The notes beneath the pieces were generated by a model. It did no database searches. It saw only the letters and a list, made by a program, of their open reading frames with translations, and was not told where the DNA came from. This document shows, in pieces, positions 16,794 through 27,190 of a DNA stretch of 64,000 nucleotides; position 1 is the first letter of the stretch; the number at the start of each line of letters is the position of its first letter. The position numbers were made by a program, and so were the translations under genes. Where the stretch lies: the NCBI GenBank assembly GCA_036513415.1, contig DATBZA010000158.1, positions 61,497 through 125,496 on the forward strand, read 5' to 3'. Source of the DNA: 40CM-4-68-19 sp036513415. GTDB lineage: Bacteria > Myxococcota > Myxococcia > Myxococcales > 40CM-4-68-19.

Positions 16794-18608
16794 CTAGCTC
16801 GTGCCCCCCGAGGCCGCGATCTGCGCCGCGTGCTCCCTCGCGTACTTCTCGCCCAGGTAGGCCTCGATCACCTTGGGGTTCCGCTGAATGTCCCGCGGCA
16901 GCCCCTCCGCGATGGTGACGCCGTGGTCCAGCACCAGGATTCGCTCGGAGACGCCCATCACCAGCCGCATGTCGTGCTCGATCAGCACGATGGCCACGCC
17001 GAAGCGGTCGCGGATGGACCGGATCAGGGCCATCAGATCGGACTTCTCCCGGGTGTTGGTGCCGGCTGCCGGCTCGTCGAGCAGCAAGACCTGCGGGCCG
17101 GTGGCGAGGGCGCGCGCGATCTCGAGGCGGCGCTGCTCGCCGTAGGGGAGGTTCTTCGCCAGCTCGCCGCGGCGTTGCCAGAGCCCCATGATCTCGAGCA
17201 GCTCCTGGGAGCGCTCCGCCACCCACTTCTCCTCCTGCTCCGCGAGCGAGCCGTGGCGCACCGCGGCCGCGATCGACTCGCGGGTCAGGTGGTGACAGGC
17301 GACGCGGACGTTGTCGAAGGCGGTCAGCTCGCGGAAGAGCCGGATGTTCTGGAAGGTGCGCGCGCAGCCCAGATGCGCGATGTCGTGCGGCGAAAGACCG
17401 CGGGTGTCCCGCCCCATCACCTTGATGGTGCCTGCGCTCGGCGGATAGACGCCGGTGAGAAGGTTGAAGACGGTGGTCTTCCCGGCCCCGTTCGGTCCGA
17501 TCAACGCCACCAGCTCGCGCGGCTTCACGGAAAGAGAGAAGTCGCAGACAGCGACCAGGCCGCCGAAGCGGATGGTGGCATTGCGGACGTCGATCAGCGC
17601 CTCGCTCACCTCCGGCTTTGGCGGGGCCGGACGCCCCCGCCGCTCGCGCCACCAGTCCCAGAGCTCCCGAGTGCCGAGCAGGCCGCGGGGGCGCACAAGC
17701 ATGAGCGCGATCAGCGCGAGGGAGTAGATCACCATGCGCAGGCTGGCCACGGCGCGCAGGTACTCGGGGAGGATGGTGAGCACAGCCGCGGCGATCGTAG
17801 CGCCGGTGATCGACCCCATGCCGCCCAGCACCACCATGGCCACCACCTCGAAGCTGCGCACGAAGGTGAAGCTTTGCGGCGCGAGGTTCCCCTCGAAGGC
17901 GCCGCTCAGGGCCCCGGCCACTCCGGCGAAGAACGCGCTGATGACGAACGCCCGCACCTTGTAGCCGGTGGTGTCGATGCCCATCGCTTCCGCCGCGACC
18001 TCGTCCTCACGCACGGAAAGGAAGGCGCGACCGTGGGTGGAATCGCGCAGCCGCTTGGCCATCAGGATGGTCCCGATGGCCACCGCCCAGATCCAGGCGA
18101 AGTCCGCGCGGTGGGGGATGGGCGAGAGGCCGATGGCGCCGCCGAAGAACGGCGTGTTCTCGATGATGACCCGGATGATCTCGCCGAACCCGAGCGTCAC
18201 GATGGCGAGGTAGTCGCCGCGCAGCCGCAGAGAGGGCTTGCCGACCAGGTAGCCCGCCAGTGCGGCGGCGCCGGCGCCCGCGAGCACGGCCAGGACGAAG
18301 AAGATGCGGAACGGGTCCTCCTCCGGCCCGCGCATCAGCAGCACGGCGCTCACGTATCCGCCGATCGCCATGAAGCCGGCGTGACCGATGGAGAACTGCC
18401 CGGTGAGGCCGTTCACCAGGTTCAGCGAGACCGCGAGGATGATCGCGACCCCGATGTGATTGAGGTTGACGAAGAGATATTCGAGTCCGTGGCCGGATCC
18501 GAGCTGCTCGATCAGGACGAGAAGCGGAACGGCCGCGATGAACGGCGCCCAACTCCGCACGGCGCGGCCGGTGCGCTGGAGCGCTGAACCACCGTAGAGC
18601 CCCGGCAC
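16794..18608 (-). CDS. LivM-LivG fusion: ABC permease joined to ATP-binding protein
   Basis: 604 residues in one frame. Residues 1 to about 325 are a LivM permease (NLVNGLTGQFSIGHAGFMAI near 62, PSLRLRGDYLAIVTLGFGEI near 125, then VVLGGMGSITGA), and after a short linker (RERRGRPAPPKPEVSEA) residues 345-604 are a LivG ATPase with GPNGAGKTT, YGEQRRLEIARALATGPQ, LLLDEPAAGTN and IVLIEHDMRLVMG. The start is a GTG one base after the livH stop. Both halves keep their motifs, so the fusion should be functional and fixes one-to-one stoichiometry of permease and ATPase. Separate genes are the norm, as in the second Liv cluster of this window. Confidence 0.92.
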   Translation of the reverse strand: MPGLYGGSALQRTGRAVRSWAPFIAAVPLLVLIEQLGSGHGLEYLFVNLNHIGVAIILAVSLNLVNGLTGQFSIGHAGFMAIGGYVSAVLLMRGPEEDPFRIFFVLAVLAGAGAAALAGYLVGKPSLRLRGDYLAIVTLGFGEIIRVIIENTPFFGGAIGLSPIPHRADFAWIWAVAIGTILMAKRLRDSTHGRAFLSVREDEVAAEAMGIDTTGYKVRAFVISAFFAGVAGALSGAFEGNLAPQSFTFVRSFEVVAMVVLGGMGSITGATIAAAVLTILPEYLRAVASLRMVIYSLALIALMLVRPRGLLGTRELWDWWRERRGRPAPPKPEVSEALIDVRNATIRFGGLVAVCDFSLSVKPRELVALIGPNGAGKTTVFNLLTGVYPPSAGTIKVMGRDTRGLSPHDIAHLGCARTFQNIRLFRELTAFDNVRVACHHLTRESIAAAVRHGSLAEQEEKWVAERSQELLEIMGLWQRRGELAKNLPYGEQRRLEIARALATGPQVLLLDEPAAGTNTREKSDLMALIRSIRDRFGVAIVLIEHDMRLVMGVSERILVLDHGVTIAEGLPRDIQRNPKVIEAYLGEKYAREHAAQIAASGGTS

Positions 18609-18609
18609 G

Positions 18610-19509
18610 CTACACCTTCTCGGGCTGACCGCGCCCCAGCAGGCCGGTGGGCTTGACCAGGAGGATCAGGATCAGGATTGCGAATGCGATCGCGTCTTTC
18701 CAGGACGAGCTGACGTAGCCCGAAACAAGCTGTTCCGCGACGCCGAGCAAGAACCCGCCGAGCATCGCCCCGGGCACGTTCCCGATTCCTCCCAACACCG
18801 CGGCGACGAACGCCTTCAGGCCGGGCATGAGTCCCATCAGGGGGTCGACCTTCGCGTACTTGGCGGAGTAGAGGATCCCTGCCACCGCGGCGAGCACGGA
18901 CCCGAGAACGAAGGTGAACGAGATCACCCGATCGACGTTCACGCCCATCAACGCCGCCACCGACGGGTTCCAGGAGACCGCGCGCATCGCGGTACCCATG
19001 CGGGTATGGAACACGATCCGCTGCAGCGCGAACATCAAAAGGCACGAGGCGACGATCGTGATGACGTCCACCGAGCCGATGGAAACGCCGCCCAGGGTCA
19101 GGGGACTGCCGGTGGGCAGCACATCTGCCTTGCGCGGATTGGGACCCACGAGGAACTGGCCACCGTACTCGAGCAGGAAGCTGACGCCGATCGCGGTAAT
19201 CAACGAGTTGAGTCGCGGGGAAGACCGCAGCCGGCGGTAGGCGACGCGCTCTATGGTGAAGCCGAGCAGCCCGCAGGCCAGCATCGCGAGAAGGGTGATC
19301 CCGATGGCGCTCGGAATGCCCGGCGACTCCGCCGCGCCAGTGTATTTGGCGGCGTAGTAGCCGACCATCGCGCCCACCATGAACACGTCGCCGTGGGCGA
19401 AGTTGATCAGTTGCAACACGCCGTAAACCATCGTGTAGCCGAGCGCGATCAATGCGAAAATCGCGCCCTGTGACACTCCGTTGACGAGGTGCTGCAGGAA
19501 GTCGGTCAC
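18610..19509 (-). CDS. livH: Branched-chain amino-acid ABC transporter permease (LivH)
   Basis: 299 residues, GTG start, about eight hydrophobic segments. Family hallmarks are the N-terminal LIALGYTMVYGVLQLINFAH and, further on, GMGTAMRAVS-like and VLGGIGNVPGAMLGG motifs. It forms the transmembrane channel with the permease half of the fusion downstream. It lies 9 bases after the binding-protein gene. Confidence 0.93.
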   Translation of the reverse strand: MTDFLQHLVNGVSQGAIFALIALGYTMVYGVLQLINFAHGDVFMVGAMVGYYAAKYTGAAESPGIPSAIGITLLAMLACGLLGFTIERVAYRRLRSSPRLNSLITAIGVSFLLEYGGQFLVGPNPRKADVLPTGSPLTLGGVSIGSVDVITIVASCLLMFALQRIVFHTRMGTAMRAVSWNPSVAALMGVNVDRVISFTFVLGSVLAAVAGILYSAKYAKVDPLMGLMPGLKAFVAAVLGGIGNVPGAMLGGFLLGVAEQLVSGYVSSSWKDAIAFAILILILLVKPTGLLGRGQPEKV

Positions 19510-19518
19510 GCAGGTCGG

Positions 19519-20874
19519 CTACTTCTTCGAATGCTCGCCGGCGGGAACCCCTTGGCGCTGTCCGGTGTTCGCCGCGCTCTGTGCGGAGGTGGTGGCGCCC
19601 GGCGCGGGCGCCTGGGTGGGCGTGGGCCTGGAGCCGGGCGCCGCGTTTGGCGCGGTGTCGCCCTCCGTCTTCTTCGGCGGCTCCGCTGCGGGATTGGTCT
19701 CCTTGGTCCCCTCGGGCTGGATGCGGCCGGAATACTCGTACTTGCCGCCCTTGCCGACCCTGAGCACCACCGCCGGCTTGGTCGCGTTGCGCTTGTCGTC
19801 CATGGTGATGTCGCCGGTGACGCCGCGGTAGTCCTTGGTCTTCGCCAGCGCATCCCGGATCGCCGGCCCGGAGACGTCGTTGGCTCGCTTCATCGCGTCA
19901 AACAGCATGCCGGCCGCGTCGTAGGCCTGTGCCGCCAGGGAGTCTGGAACCTGCCCGCCGTACGCTTTCTTGAACTTGGCGACGAATTCCTGGATTCGCG
20001 GGCTGGGGTCGTCGACCGAGTAGTGGTTCGAGAAGTAGCTTCCCTCCAGCGCCGTCCCGCCGATCTCGTAGAGCTTCTCGCTGTCCCAGCCGTCGCCTCC
20101 GAGCAGCGGGACCGTCAGGCCGACCTCGCGCGCCTGCCGCGCGATCAGGCCCACGTCGGTGTAGTAGCCCGGGATGTAGAGCGCCTGCGGCGCGGCGCTC
20201 TTGATGTTGGTGAGTTGGGCCTTGAAGTCCACGTCGCCGGACGAATAGCTCTGGTTGTCCACGATCTGCCCGCCCAGCTTGGTGAAGTTGTCGTTGAACA
20301 CCTTGGCGAGGCCGACCGAGTAATCGTTGCGGACGTCGCGCAGGATGGCCGCCTTCTTCAGCTTGAGCGTATCGGTGGCGAATTTCGCCATCACGTAGCC
20401 CTGGAAAGGATCGATGAAGCACGCGCGGAAGATGTAGTCGCCGACGGCGGTCACCTTCTCGTTGGTCGACGAAGGCGAGACCATCGGCACCTTCGCCGCT
20501 TGCGCCTTGGGCGCCATGAACAGCGACCGCGTCGAGGCCACCTCGCCGAGCAGCGCGATCACGTGCTCGCTGGAGATCAGCCGCGTGGCCGCGGTGGCCG
20601 CCTCTTCCGGCTTGCCCTGGTCGTCGAGGGCGATCACCACGATCTGGCGCCCCTTGATGCCGCCGGCGCCGTTCACTTCGTTGGTTGCGAGCTGGATGCC
20701 GTTGTGGCTCGAGGTGCCGAAGGTGGCCTCGGTGCCCGTCATCGAGCCCACTTCGCCAACCTTGATGGCGGCGGTGTCAGCACCACCCACGTTTCCGCCG
20801 CCCTGCTGCTCCTGTTTGCAGCCGATGGCGACGGCGAGCACGCAGACGAGGAATTTCGCGGACATGCGGCGCAT
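19519..20874 (-). CDS. livJ: Branched-chain amino-acid ABC transporter substrate-binding lipoprotein (LivJ/K type)
   Basis: 451 residues from the ATG at 20872-20874, which follows GGAG by six bases; an ATG three codons on is possible. The signal ends in LAVAIGC, so it is lipid-anchored. The periplasmic-binding fold I is clear (IKVGEVGSMTGTEATFG, GGIKGRQIVVIALDDQGKPE, PMVSPSSTNEKVT). After the fold, about 60 residues form a Pro/Ala/Thr-rich tail (PPKKTEGDTAPNAAP and following) ending in HSKK. That tail is not part of the family and may be a flexible linker to peptidoglycan or partner proteins. First gene of the operon. Confidence 0.9.
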   Translation of the reverse strand: MRRMSAKFLVCVLAVAIGCKQEQQGGGNVGGADTAAIKVGEVGSMTGTEATFGTSSHNGIQLATNEVNGAGGIKGRQIVVIALDDQGKPEEAATAATRLISSEHVIALLGEVASTRSLFMAPKAQAAKVPMVSPSSTNEKVTAVGDYIFRACFIDPFQGYVMAKFATDTLKLKKAAILRDVRNDYSVGLAKVFNDNFTKLGGQIVDNQSYSSGDVDFKAQLTNIKSAAPQALYIPGYYTDVGLIARQAREVGLTVPLLGGDGWDSEKLYEIGGTALEGSYFSNHYSVDDPSPRIQEFVAKFKKAYGGQVPDSLAAQAYDAAGMLFDAMKRANDVSGPAIRDALAKTKDYRGVTGDITMDDKRNATKPAVVLRVGKGGKYEYSGRIQPEGTKETNPAAEPPKKTEGDTAPNAAPGSRPTPTQAPAPGATTSAQSAANTGQRQGVPAGEHSKK

Positions 20875-20906
20875 GGTCGGCTCCGAGGGAGAGGGAAAAG
20901 CGAGCC

Positions 20907-20935
20907 TGCTTAACATTCCGCTCCGAGGGGATCAA
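20907..20935 (-). promoter_or_regulatory. Candidate promoter of the livJ operon
   Basis: Minus strand TTGATC (20935-20930), 17-base spacer, TAAGCA (20912-20907), about 33 bases before the livJ ATG. The interval is shared with the divergent receiver-DUF4388 gene. Confidence 0.4.
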
Positions 20936-20997
20936 CCTCGGCGTGAGGAGGGGACCGCATCCTTGCCGGGACCGGGAACGCGTCGTAGGCTCGGGCG

Positions 20998-22338
20998 GTG
21001 TCCGCTCCTCGCATCCTCGTCGTGGACGACAACCCGGAGCTGCTCACCCTTCTCTCGTCGGCGTTCGAAGACGCTGGCTATTCCGTCTGCACGGCGTCGC
21101 GGGGCCGGACTGCCCTGGATCTGGCCAAGAAGGAGAAGCCCGCGCTGGCGGTGGTGGACATCCTCTTGCCCGACCTGATGGGCTTCGACGTGGCCGAGGC
21201 GCTCAAGCGGCTGAAGATCCCCTTCGTCCTCATGTCCGGGGTGCACAAGGGGGGCAAGACCAATACGACCGCTATCTCGAAGTACGGCGCGCTGGCCTTC
21301 TTCGAGAAGCCGTTCGAGCGCAGCGCGCTCCTCGCCGCAGTGCGTAAACAGGTCCCGGTCTCCTCTCCGGGGCGGGAGAGTCTCGCCTTCGATGTCGAGT
21401 CGGGACCGCAGGTCGCCGAGGCTGCCGAGGCGATGCAGCTCACGGCGCGCATCGACCTGCAAAGCGGGTCGATGAAGGGCACCTCCCCCCTCCAGCTCCG
21501 TCCGATGAACCGCGATCAGATGGCGCGGCTGCGGGACAGGGCCACTCCTCCGAACGTGCAGTCCAGAAAGGTCGACACCGGGCCCATCGCGCCTGCTTCG
21601 CAGCCCGACCCGGCGCTGCAGCCCCTGAGCGAAAAGGACGGCATCCGCCGCGGGGACCTGAAGGACAACCTCCCACATCTGCTCGCCGCCTTCTACAACG
21701 CCAAGGAAACCGGCGAGTTGGGCCTGATGAAGGGTCAGGTGAAGAAGATCATCTTCTTCGAAGGCGGATTTCCCGTGTTCGCCCTCTCGAATCTGGTGGC
21801 CGACCGGCTGGGCCAGTTCCTCGTCCGGGCAGGAAAGATCGACGAGGAGACCTTGAAGCAAGCTGCCGAACAGGCCGCGACGACCCGGCAGCGCACCGGC
21901 GACGTGCTCATCCGCTTGGGAGCTCTCGAGGAGGAGGAGCGGCTCTACTACGTCGGGCAGCAGATCAAGAGCATCCTGTACTCGGTGTTCGCCTGGGAGG
22001 AGGGCATCTTCACCCTCTCGTTCCAGGCCCGGGCCCGGAAGGAAGCGATCAAGCTCGACATCCACCCGGCCAACCTGATCATGCGCGGCGTGAAGAAGCT
22101 CTACAAGCCGGAGCGGCTCCGGCGGCTGATGCCGCACGGGGCGCGCCCCACCCCCAGCCAGGACCCCTCCTTCAACCTCAGCGACGTGGAGCTGCAGGCG
22201 TGGGAGGCGCACCTGTTGCCGCGCTGCGATGGCAGCCGGAGCGTCTCCGAGCTGGTGAAGGCCGCCGGCAAGCCGGAGAACGAGGTCCTCGGGACCCTGG
22301 TGGCCCTCACCTCGCTTCGGGTTCTCGAGCTGCGCTGA
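20998..22338 (+). CDS. Response-regulator receiver plus DUF4388 (PatA-like) protein
   Basis: 446 residues from a GTG. Residues 5-118 are a receiver with acidic pocket DD at 10-11, phosphoacceptor Asp at 54 (VVDILLPDLMG) and Lys in FFEKPFE. A disordered Pro/Gln-rich linker follows to about 215. Then comes a DUF4388 region (GDLKDNLPHLLAAFYNAKET, FFEGGFPVFALSNLVADRLG, GDVLIRLGALEEEERLYYVG) and a C-terminal winged-helix-like part that ends at LRVLELR. Receiver-DUF4388 proteins are abundant in Myxococcota and are thought to act through protein contacts, not DNA. No cognate kinase is adjacent. Confidence 0.85.
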   Translation: MSAPRILVVDDNPELLTLLSSAFEDAGYSVCTASRGRTALDLAKKEKPALAVVDILLPDLMGFDVAEALKRLKIPFVLMSGVHKGGKTNTTAISKYGALAFFEKPFERSALLAAVRKQVPVSSPGRESLAFDVESGPQVAEAAEAMQLTARIDLQSGSMKGTSPLQLRPMNRDQMARLRDRATPPNVQSRKVDTGPIAPASQPDPALQPLSEKDGIRRGDLKDNLPHLLAAFYNAKETGELGLMKGQVKKIIFFEGGFPVFALSNLVADRLGQFLVRAGKIDEETLKQAAEQAATTRQRTGDVLIRLGALEEEERLYYVGQQIKSILYSVFAWEEGIFTLSFQARARKEAIKLDIHPANLIMRGVKKLYKPERLRRLMPHGARPTPSQDPSFNLSDVELQAWEAHLLPRCDGSRSVSELVKAAGKPENEVLGTLVALTSLRVLELR

Positions 22339-22365
22339 GCGGCAGGGCGTGGGACGTCTGCCGCC

Positions 22366-22394
22366 TTGACACTCTGGCGCGCTCGCCATACACG
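22366..22394 (+). promoter_or_regulatory. Candidate sigma-70 promoter of the nuo cluster
   Basis: TTGACA (22366-22371), 17-base spacer, TACACG (22389-22394). Transcription from about 22401 leaves only some five bases before the nuoE ATG, and no ribosome site is visible there, so nuoE may be translated from a leaderless message. A CGGCAG/CTGCCG stem just upstream could belong to the end of the preceding gene. Confidence 0.5.
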
Positions 22395-22405
22395 TCCGCG
22401 CCGCA

Positions 22406-23085
22406 ATGATTCCCCTCCCGATCCGGCAGGCGGGCCCCGTGGAGAGTCCGTTCAACGCGGAGCAGCAGGGGCGATTCGATGCCGGGCTTCAGCGGGCGAT
22501 CGCCAAGTACCCGCCGGAGCGCGGCAAGGCGGCGCTGCTCGCGGCGCTGCACCTCGTGCAGGACGAGCTGGGCTGGCTGCCGGAGCCCGCCATGGCGTAC
22601 GTCGCGCTCCGGCTCGACGTCCCGCCTGCCCGGGTGCGCGAGGTCGCCACCTTCTACACGATGTACCGGCTGCGCCCGGTGGGCCGGCACCACATCGGCA
22701 TCTGCAACTCGGTGTCGTGCTGGGCGATGGGATCGGAGAAGCTCCTGGCCCGGTGCGAGGACATGCTCGGCATCCACCCCGGCGAGACCACCGAGGACGG
22801 CCACTTCTCGCTCGAGGAAGTGGCCTGCCTGGCCGCCTGCGGAAACGCGCCGGCCATGCTGCTGAACAACTTCACCTTCGTCGAGAGCGTCACCGAGGAC
22901 TCGCTCAAGCAGCTGATCCGCGAGCTGCGCGAGCAGCCCGGGAAGGCCATGGCGCCGGGGCCGCTGCCCCGCATGCCCGATCCGCACGCCCATATCGAGA
23001 AGCAGAGCGATCCGCAGGCCACCGGCACGCTGGGCATGCCCGCGGTCGCGACGCATCCCGAGGCGGGCACCACGGGGCGCGACCG

Positions 23086-23089
<4 letters not shown>
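22406..23089 (+). CDS. nuoE: NADH-quinone oxidoreductase subunit E
   Basis: 227 residues: the thioredoxin-like [2Fe-2S] subunit of the NADH-input module. Four cysteines for the cluster are seen in CNSVSCW near residue 106 and CLAACGNAP near 147. The N-terminal helical part (LLAALHLVQDELGWLP, VREVATFYTMYRLRPVG) is typical. A C-terminal extension of about 50 residues, rich in Pro, His and Gly, exceeds the usual ~165-residue form. The stop overlaps nuoF by 4 bases. Confidence 0.95.
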
Positions 23090-24345
<1,256 letters not shown>

Positions 24346-24346
24346 C

Positions 24347-24877
24347 GTGGTCGAGGCAATCCTCTTCTACCTCTTCGCCGCCGGCGTGCTGGTCGCCGGC
24401 GCGCAGGTGATCTTCCGTCGCAATCCCATCTACGGCGCGCTCTCGCTGGTGGGCTGCTTCTTCTTCCTCTCCGGCGTCTACGTGCTGCTGGGGGCGCACC
24501 TGATCGCCATTCTTCAAATCCTGGTCTACGCGGGCGCGGTGATGGTGCTGTTCGTGTTCGTGATCATGCTCCTCAACCTCAAGGAAGAGGAGCTCGGCGA
24601 GCAGCGGATCACGGCCTGGAAAGGCATCGGGCTCGCCGCGGTGATGGTGGCTGCGGGAGTGATCGCCTGGAGGGCGCTGGGCCCGGCCTTTCCCCAGGGC
24701 GCGCTGGTCCAAGCGGGCCGGCGCGTGGACAACGCGGTCTTGATCGCCGGATTCGGCGGGGTGAAGGCGGTCGGGCGCACGCTCTATCTCGCCTCGATCC
24801 TGCCCTTCGAGGTCACCTCGCTCTTGCTGCTGGTCGCGGTGGTGGCCGCGGTGGTCGTCGCCAAGGGGAAGATCTGA
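24347..24877 (+). CDS. nuoJ: NADH-quinone oxidoreductase subunit J
   Basis: 176 residues, GTG start one base after nuoF. Five hydrophobic segments are expected; the conserved region LQILVYAGAVMVLFVFVIML near residue 51 carries the characteristic helix of NuoJ/ND6. It is a membrane-arm subunit at the junction with the hydrophilic arm. The stop overlaps the nuoK ATG by one base. Confidence 0.94.
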   Translation: MVEAILFYLFAAGVLVAGAQVIFRRNPIYGALSLVGCFFFLSGVYVLLGAHLIAILQILVYAGAVMVLFVFVIMLLNLKEEELGEQRITAWKGIGLAAVMVAAGVIAWRALGPAFPQGALVQAGRRVDNAVLIAGFGGVKAVGRTLYLASILPFEVTSLLLLVAVVAAVVVAKGKI

Positions 24878-25218
24878 TGGACTTCTTCCACGCGCACCAG
24901 GCCCAGCATTACCTCGTGCTCGGGGCGTTGCTCTTTGCCCTCGGGGCGGCCGGAGTGGTGCTGCGGCGCAACGCCATCATCGTGCTGATGAGCATCGAGC
25001 TGATGCTCAACGCCGTGAACCTGACCTTCCTCGCCTTCGCGCGGTTCCCGCTGGTCGCCAACTCCCCGATGGGAAGCTTCCTCTCCGGCCACGCGGCGGT
25101 GTTCTTCGTGATCGCCACCGCGGCGGCGGAGGCCGCGGTGGGACTCGCCATCATCATCGCCGTGTTCCGCAGCCGCACCTCCGTCAACGTGGACGAGTTC
25201 GACACGCTCAAGCTCTAG
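24877..25218 (+). CDS. nuoK: NADH-quinone oxidoreductase subunit K
   Basis: 113 residues and three membrane helices. Conserved acidic residues for proton movement are in the helices containing IVLMSIELMLNAVNL near residue 38 and ATAAAEAAVGLAII near 80. The length is about ten residues above the usual form because of a longer N-terminus and tail. It lies 15 bases before nuoL. Confidence 0.95.
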   Translation: MDFFHAHQAQHYLVLGALLFALGAAGVVLRRNAIIVLMSIELMLNAVNLTFLAFARFPLVANSPMGSFLSGHAAVFFVIATAAAEAAVGLAIIIAVFRSRTSVNVDEFDTLKL

Positions 25219-25233
25219 GAGTCGCAAGCCCCG

Positions 25234-27189
25234 ATGGAAGTCTCCTGGCTGCACCTGGTCCCGCTCCTGCCCCTGATCGGCGCCGCCGTCTGCGGTCTGG
25301 TCGGCAAGTGGCTCCCCAAGGGGTGGCTCTACGCGGTGGCGCTCGCCTCGGTGCTGCTGTCCTTCCTGGTCGGGCTGCGCGCCTTCCTCGGGTTGGGCGA
25401 AGGAGTGCAGCTCTTCCACCAGCTGGCCTTCAACTGGTTCTCGGCGGGTTCGCTGCGCGTGGACATGGCGTTCACGTTCGACCGCCTCTCCGGAGCGCTC
25501 ACGCTGGTGGTCACCGGGGTCGGCTTCCTCATCCACGTCTACTCGGTCGGGTACATGGACGAGGACCCGGGGTACTGGCGGTACTTCGCCTACCTGAACC
25601 TGTTCATCGCCGCGATGCTGACGCTGATCCTCGGCGACAACCTGGTGGCGATGTTCGTGGGCTGGGAGGGCGTGGGCCTCTGCAGTTATCTATTGATCGG
25701 CTTCTGGTTCACCGACGAGGAGAAGGCCTCCGCCGGGCGCAAGGCATTCATCGTCAACCGCATCGGCGATTTCGGGTTCTTGATCGGCATCTTCGTCCTC
25801 TTCACCCAGCTGGGGACCGTCAGCATCGCGCAGATCAACTCGGCGGTGATCCCGCTGGGGGTAGCGTCGCTGGCGGCGCTCTGCCTGTTCATCGGCGCGA
25901 CCGGAAAGAGCGCCCAGATCCCGCTCTACGTCTGGCTGCCGGACGCCATGGCGGGTCCCACGCCGGTGTCCGCGCTGATCCATGCCGCCACCATGGTGAC
26001 GGCGGGCGTGTACATGGTGGCGCGGCTGTCGCACCTCTACGTCAGCGCGCCGGGGGTGATGGCGGTGGTCGCGCTGGTGGGGACGATCACGGCGATCTGG
26101 TCCGCGCTGATCGCCACTTCTCAGAACGACATCAAGAAGGTGCTGGCGTACTCGACGGTCTCGCAGCTCGGGTTCATGTTCATCGGCGTCGGGGTGGGAG
26201 CGTTTTTCGCCGGGACCCTGCACCTGATCACCCACGCCTTCTTCAAGGCCTGCCTGTTCCTCGGGGCCGGCGCGGTGATCCACGGGCTGCACGGCGAGCA
26301 GGATCTGCAGAGGATGGGCGGGCTGCGGAAATACATGCCCTCCACCCGGACCACGTTCCTGATCGCGACCATCGCCATCACCGGCATCTTCCCGCTCTCG
26401 GGCTTTTTCTCGAAGGACGAGATCCTGGCCCAGGCGCTGCACACGCGCGCCTTCAGCTTCCTGACGCTGACGCCGACAGGCAGCATGCGCCTGACCTGGC
26501 TCGGGCCGGTCATCTACGCCGTCGGATCGTTCGCCGCGTTCCTCACCAGCTTCTACATGTGGCGCTGCTACTTCCTCGCCTTCTCGGGCGAGTACCGCGG
26601 ACCGGAGAGCGTTCATCCGCACGAGAGCCCGCCGGTGATGACGGCGCCGCTCTGGATCCTGGCGGGGCTGTCGGTGCTGGGCCTTCTGCTGGGCCTGCCG
26701 CCGTCCTGGGTGCACGGCACCGCGCTGGAGCACTGGACCTGGGAGCACTTCACCGAAGGCGTGTTCGCGCGACCCCGTGGAGGCGCGCCGGGCGAGTTCT
26801 CGCCCGCGGTCGGATTCGGGATCGCGCTGCTCGTCGGCTGGCTGGGCTGGGCGAGCTCGTACACGCTCTACTTCAAGCGCGGGCTTCTCGGAGACGAGAT
26901 GCTCAGCGCCCGCCTCGGGCCGGTGCGGCGCGCCCTGGCGAACAAGCTCTACGTGGACGAGTTCTACGGCCGCGTCTTCGTGCGGCCCCTCTGGGCCCTG
27001 GCCCGGGGGCTCTGGCGCGTCGTCGACGCCACCCTCATCGACGGGCTGTTCGTCAACGGCATCCCGGCCCTGATCGCCTGGGTCTCCGCGATGGCGCGCC
27101 GGTTCCAGAACGGCGACGTGCAGCGGTACGCCGCGGTGACCGCCCTCGGGGTCGCCGCGCTGCTCTACGTCTTCCTGGTGAGGAGCTGA
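25234..27189 (+). CDS. nuoL: NADH-quinone oxidoreductase subunit L
   Basis: 651 residues, the distal antiporter-like proton-pumping subunit, with some sixteen membrane helices and the lateral helix at the C-terminal side. Key motifs are VGWEGVGLCSYLLIGFW near residue 140, WLPDAMAGPTPVSALIHAAT near 233, and LAYSTVSQLGFM near 305 with the preceding SQNDIKKV lysine. The C-terminal DEFYGRVFVRPL segment matches the family. One base separates it from nuoM. Confidence 0.97.
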   Translation: MEVSWLHLVPLLPLIGAAVCGLVGKWLPKGWLYAVALASVLLSFLVGLRAFLGLGEGVQLFHQLAFNWFSAGSLRVDMAFTFDRLSGALTLVVTGVGFLIHVYSVGYMDEDPGYWRYFAYLNLFIAAMLTLILGDNLVAMFVGWEGVGLCSYLLIGFWFTDEEKASAGRKAFIVNRIGDFGFLIGIFVLFTQLGTVSIAQINSAVIPLGVASLAALCLFIGATGKSAQIPLYVWLPDAMAGPTPVSALIHAATMVTAGVYMVARLSHLYVSAPGVMAVVALVGTITAIWSALIATSQNDIKKVLAYSTVSQLGFMFIGVGVGAFFAGTLHLITHAFFKACLFLGAGAVIHGLHGEQDLQRMGGLRKYMPSTRTTFLIATIAITGIFPLSGFFSKDEILAQALHTRAFSFLTLTPTGSMRLTWLGPVIYAVGSFAAFLTSFYMWRCYFLAFSGEYRGPESVHPHESPPVMTAPLWILAGLSVLGLLLGLPPSWVHGTALEHWTWEHFTEGVFARPRGGAPGEFSPAVGFGIALLVGWLGWASSYTLYFKRGLLGDEMLSARLGPVRRALANKLYVDEFYGRVFVRPLWALARGLWRVVDATLIDGLFVNGIPALIAWVSAMARRFQNGDVQRYAAVTALGVAALLYVFLVRS

Positions 27190-27190
27190 G

